The notes under the pieces are model-generated. The model was not told where the DNA came from, searched no databases, and saw nothing but the letters and a program-made list of their open reading frames with translations. A DNA stretch of 38,307 nucleotides, from assembly GCA_913061325.1 (NCBI GenBank), contig CAJXUU010000011.1, positions 1 to 38,307 of the forward strand. Direction: 5' to 3'. Shown here piece after piece: positions 35,458 to 38,307 of the stretch. Made by a program: the position numbers and the translations under genes. The stretch's first letter is position 1; each line of letters opens with the position of its first letter. Source of the DNA: an uncultured Saprospirales bacterium (GTDB lineage Bacteria; Bacteroidota; Bacteroidia; Chitinophagales; Saprospiraceae).

Positions 35458-35673
35458 ATGTTAAAGAAAGCCTTATACACTGGACTTTTAGCGTTTTTTG
35501 CGCTTTCTATGAGCACGTCATTGTCGAGTTGTAAAACAAAAGAAGGATGTGGGTTAGAGGAAAAATATAGTGCACCTACCAATAAAGATGGAGGCTTATC
35601 TACAAAAAGAGGCAATTCGAATCTATTTTCAAAGAAGAAAAGAAAGAAGATGAAGAAACGTGGGCAAGGTTAA
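35458..35673 (+). CDS. Small lipoprotein with a Lys-rich tail
   Basis: A 71-residue lipoprotein: signal MLKKALYTGLLAFFAL, lipobox-like LSSC, and mature part CKTKEGCGLEEKYSAPTNKD. The end is a run of Lys/Arg (FSKKKRKKMKKRGQ). The pattern (CGLEEKY, LSTKRG, NLF) recurs, in my memory, in many Bacteroidota as an unnamed small lipoprotein. No function is known to me. The basic tail could bind nucleic acid or acidic envelope polymers, which is speculation. It has one of the best promoters in the window and is a single gene. Confidence 0.8.
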   Translation: MLKKALYTGLLAFFALSMSTSLSSCKTKEGCGLEEKYSAPTNKDGGLSTKRGNSNLFSKKKRKKMKKRGQG

Positions 35674-35724
35674 TTATGACTGTTTTTATATGTTGAAATT
35701 AAATTATCAGGAATTTAAATATGA

Positions 35725-35760
35725 ATAAAAAACCGCACCTCTTTATTTAGAGGTACGGTT
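35725..35760 (-). terminator. Terminator of the frameshifted T9SS gene
   Basis: Leftward stem AACCGTACCTCT (35760-35749) with AGAGGTGCGGTT (35742-35731), one mismatch, then a run of six T at 35732-35727. It lies 26 bases past the stop at 35787 and may also help end the rightward lipoprotein transcript. Confidence 0.82.
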
Positions 35761-35786
35761 ATAAAAACTGTTTAGGAATTTTGTAT

Positions 35787-37834
35787 TTATCTTACAACTA
35801 TAAAATTACCTTTCTTTTCGTATTCTCCGATCGTGATTTTGTAATAGTACATTCCATGACTTAAGTCTTGGACATTTACTATATCACTAGTTTGATTTAT
35901 GATCAACTGGTCTTGCGTATTAAGTATAGATATATTAAGGTCTCCTTTTACAGATACACCACTTTGGTCTATTCTTAAGTAGTCAGTAGTTGGGTTAGGA
36001 AATATTCTTAGAGAAGCCAATTCTGGACTATTTGTATCTGTGATCACATTTTCGATCTCACTACCTACTGCATATAAGTCGATGTTCTCATCCACAGCAA
36101 ATGACTTTCTGTTTGATATATTGATTGCATCATGCAGAAGGATATTAGCTTTTGCAGTACATCGAATATTAACTACCGCATTATTGGCATCCAAAGACGG
36201 ATCATTTGCACTTGAAAGAGCATTTATTAGTAATATGATTAACTCACCATCCGCTGACATGAAATAATCTGCTGATTCAAATTCCAAATTATTTTCGATA
36301 CCCGTACCATCTAACTTAATTTCTAACAAGTCTTGGTTGATACCCAATCTTATCTCCATACCCAAAAGAGGATCTTGACCCTCTATTGTTATTGGGATTA
36401 GATATGTTTCGCCAATATTTAGGACCTTATCTTCAATTGTGATCTTCCCAGTGATAGGAAGTTCATTTTCGCCGGGGAGAATAGCATTATCATCGACATC
36501 ACCTCGTTTAATTGCAATATAAGTTCCTTTGGGTTGTACTAACGAACCATTATCTATTTGAGTATTTATGAAATCCCATCGCAGACCGTCGGATTCTCCT
36601 GTAATTCGATGTCTTAGTTCGGTAAGGTCAGACGCAGTTACTTGTTCGTTAGCATTTACATCCGCTGCTAGCCATAACCTTTCATCAAGAGCTTCAATAC
36701 CAAGTATATGACGCTGTATTAATATCATATCATTTATATGAAGTCCATTTCCTACTTCATCTTCAAAATCAATAGTTACAATGTCACCGAGAACTTGAGT
36801 TTCACCTTCTATATTAGTCGTAGATGAATTATTGAATATCACTCCAGGGACCGCACGACCTGTAGCTGTGTTAACAGACACTAAGTTTTCGAAACCTGAA
36901 AAATCTACTATGATAGTCTGACTGTAGTGCCATGTTAGATCATATTGCGGAAAGAGTTGTACTGAACCATTATCAACACTAGCAGTAAGGCTTTCAATAC
37001 ATGTAAGTGTAGTATTTGGTGAGGTAAAAAGATTAATAATCTGAACCTTCGTTTTTATTGAGTTAGTGAGCCAATCTAAGGCAGTAAAATACCTGTTTCT
37101 GAATTTGCTGTTACATCCGAAACGAGTTCCCAGATATCTGTGTCTTCATTTAATACGAATAATCCATTTGTTCCTTCTTCTAAATCTTCTATTATCAAAT
37201 TTACTTGTGCGGAAGGATCCACATTAAGTTTTTTTGAAGATTCGTCATTTAGTGTCAAGTAGAAATCACCCTTGGAGTCTATCGCAAGTAAATGAGACTC
37301 CTTATTGTATCCGGCTGGAGTTAACTTGATGGTTGGGTCTATATCAATATAAGTAATGTTGATGTTTTCTACATTTGCTTCTTCAAATTCAGTATCAGTA
37401 AAAACTACCGATATTTCTTTATTGATCTGTACAGTGGCATTTGATTTCTCTTTAAGAACCGTTGAATATACTTCGTGAGTTTTGATATTGATGTGGTTGA
37501 TGTCATTTTCCACTAATAATTCTGTTCTTAAGCCAATTTGGTTTCCGTCTTTTGATACTCTGATCGTTTGTCCTTTTTTTGGGGCTTCATCCAATTCTAT
37601 TAAAAAATAATCAGAAGGAATATCTTGAATTATACCATTGACATTAATATAATAATCTGAGATAGTTTCACCTTGCTGATTTTCTACACTACCACTTATT
37701 TGGGTGGTAACACACACACACACCTCTGTGGTTTGAGTTATTATATCTGGATCTGGTAGAGTATTATCTATATTTTCATAACAACCTGGTGCTATAACCA
37801 TGAGTGTAAGAAGAAATATGAAAAATCGTTTCAT
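35787..37834 (-). pseudogene. T9SS protein gene broken by an apparent 1-base deletion
   Basis: Two leftward frames, 37834-37076 (252 aa) and the frame closing at 35787, look like halves of one gene. The second half has only a GTG at 36881 as a start, but its frame is open and protein-like far upstream to about 37135, overlapping the end of the first half. Adding one base near 37090 joins ANSETG to YFTALDWLTN and gives about 682 residues. The first half has a signal (MKRFFIFLLTLMVIAPGC) and a carboxypeptidase-regulatory-like domain (TTQISGSVENQQGETISDYY). The second has a dockerin-like pair (NDMILIQRHILG, AADVNANEQVTASDL), a cohesin-like region and a type A T9SS sorting domain (IFPNPTTDYLRI). 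It may be an assembly error, a true mutation or, less likely, programmed frameshifting. Confidence 0.75.
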
Positions 37835-37962
37835 TTATTGATTATTTGATAGGGTAATGCAGATAAAATTCAAAGCGCTGCAAAAAAATTAAAAAAGTTT
37901 TAAAATTTTTGATCATATCTATTGTGTAATATAAGGAAGGTAACCGAAAGAACAGATTTAGC

Positions 37963-38050
37963 TATTTTTGGTGATGCTTAGTCCTATAATTTAAAGTAAA
38001 TAAATATGCAAATTATTAATTGGAAATCATTGTTATAAACAATGATTTTT
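37963..38050 (+). ncRNA. Candidate small transcript (promoter plus terminator)
   Basis: TATTTTTG (37963-37970) matches TAnnTTTG, and a rightward terminator follows at 38024-38050: stem AAATCATTGTT with AACAATGATTT, then T-rich. A transcript from about 37977 would be near 70 nt. It contains an ATG at 38006 opening only ten codons (MQIINWKSLL), whose stop lies in the hairpin loop. No gene upstream explains the terminator. There is no -33 element, so this is tentative. Confidence 0.25.
38024..38050 (+). terminator. Terminator-like hairpin
   Basis: An 11-bp perfect stem (38024-38034 with 38038-38048), 3-base loop, ending in five T. Rightward, with no annotated rightward gene before it. Confidence 0.6.
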
Positions 38051-38190
38051 CGTTTGGAATCAACTTAGAAATACTCAATACTTTCAATATTAAATATAGT
38101 GCAATAGACAGGTTAGATTAGGTAAATAGCACTTGCGTTTTTGTAAAATAGTTATACTAAAAGGAAGAAAAAAAGACAGAAAAGATGTAA

Positions 38191-38224
38191 AATAAAAATA
38201 GCGGGCAAACTAAGTTTGCCCGCT
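38191..38224 (-). terminator. Terminator of the gene at the right edge
   Basis: A 25-bp near-perfect palindrome with arms AGCGGGCAAACT (38200-38211) and AGTTTGCCCGCT (38213-38224). Read leftward it is followed by ATTTTTATT. It lies 20 bases past the stop of the partial gene. Confidence 0.85.
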
Positions 38225-38243
38225 AACGCCCTTAAGTATGATT

Positions 38244-38267
38244 TTATTCACACTCACAGTACAAATA
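38244..38267 (-). CDS. 3' tip of a leftward gene (partial)
   Basis: Only seven codons and the stop remain before the adapter: a leftward frame ending YLYCECE and TAA (38246-38244). The strong terminator just downstream supports a real gene end. The protein cannot be identified from this, and the choice of frame rests on the in-frame stop. Confidence 0.4.
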   Translation of the reverse strand, partial: YLYCECE

Positions 38268-38307
38268 CTGTCTCTTATACACATCTCCGAGCCCACGAGA
38301 CAGGCAG
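38268..38307. other. Nextera sequencing adapter (artefact)
   Basis: Not genomic. CTGTCTCTTATACACATCT (38268-38286) is the Tn5 mosaic end and 38287-38301 (CCGAGCCCACGAGAC) is the rest of the Nextera Read-2 adapter in reverse complement. 38302-38307 (AGGCAG) are the first six bases of the same N703 index. Genuine sequence ends at about 38267. Confidence 0.98.

Larger units (their letters stand above)
37835..38243. other. Intergenic region
   Basis: About 400 AT-rich bases without a solid gene. It contains a possible small rightward transcript (-7 element 37963-37970, hairpin 38024-38050) and the terminator of the gene at the right edge. Confidence 0.6.

Noticed and set aside
36879-36881. GTG at 36881 as the start of a separate T9SS protein
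   Set aside because: The frame is open and protein-like well upstream, without a signal peptide at the GTG. A T9SS cargo needs an N-terminal signal.

Overview
The window is one AT-rich assembled contig from a marine-type Bacteroidota, most likely class Saprospiria. Three things point there. Genes have no Shine-Dalgarno sequences, and several are preceded by the Bacteroidota promoter form (TTTG, about 20 nt, TAnnTTTG). Two proteins carry type IX secretion (T9SS) sorting domains. One secreted protein has the paired dockerin-like helix pattern (LIQRHILG ... AADVN) that I associate with Saprospiria. Both physical ends are Illumina Nextera Read-2 adapter with i7 index bases, so only about 48-38267 is biological sequence.

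Layout. 48-2994: a leftward group (cysteine dioxygenase, YggS/PLPBP, a truncated DUF6435-like gene) diverges from a cysteine-sulfinate-decarboxylase-like gene; together they would make hypotaurine from cysteine. 3063-8240: a CBM9/DUF5916 outer-membrane protein, then a Tat/lipoprotein TIM-barrel isomerase-like protein and a GMC oxidoreductase. 8241-16150: an accessory-looking stretch with a long imperfect hairpin, an M12B-like metalloprotease with leucine-rich repeats, a YtcJ-type amidohydrolase lipoprotein, and a mosaic T9SS protein lying between two copies of a 33-bp palindrome. 16151-19282: a large BNR/sortilin-like exported protein, ending in a clear terminator.

19363-27733 is mostly housekeeping or envelope: a MATE transporter divergent from a small EF-hand membrane protein, a PASTA protein, rhodanese, an ACC deaminase/D-cysteine desulfhydrase-like enzyme, and a leftward block of HU-like protein, TPR protein, a 31-residue COX24-like protein and RNase G. 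27740-35673: a lipoprotein, an Nramp relative with an altered metal site, a CNNM/CorC protein, a small conserved protein, a beta-barrel, a lipoprotein, Ppx/GppA, a low-molecular-weight phosphatase, a CAP-domain protein, canonical HU and a small Lys-rich lipoprotein. 35787-37834 is one T9SS gene broken by an apparent single-base deletion. The last 26 genuine bases hold the 3' tip of another leftward gene in front of its terminator.

The window has no rRNA, tRNA, CRISPR array, phage, insertion-sequence transposase or recognisable defence system that I can see. The most biologically interesting points are the eukaryote-like cysteine dioxygenase/decarboxylase pair, the Nramp relative without the canonical DPGN/MPH residues, the exported isomerase beside a GMC oxidoreductase with no visible signal or partner, the repeat-flanked mosaic T9SS gene, and the frameshifted T9SS gene.
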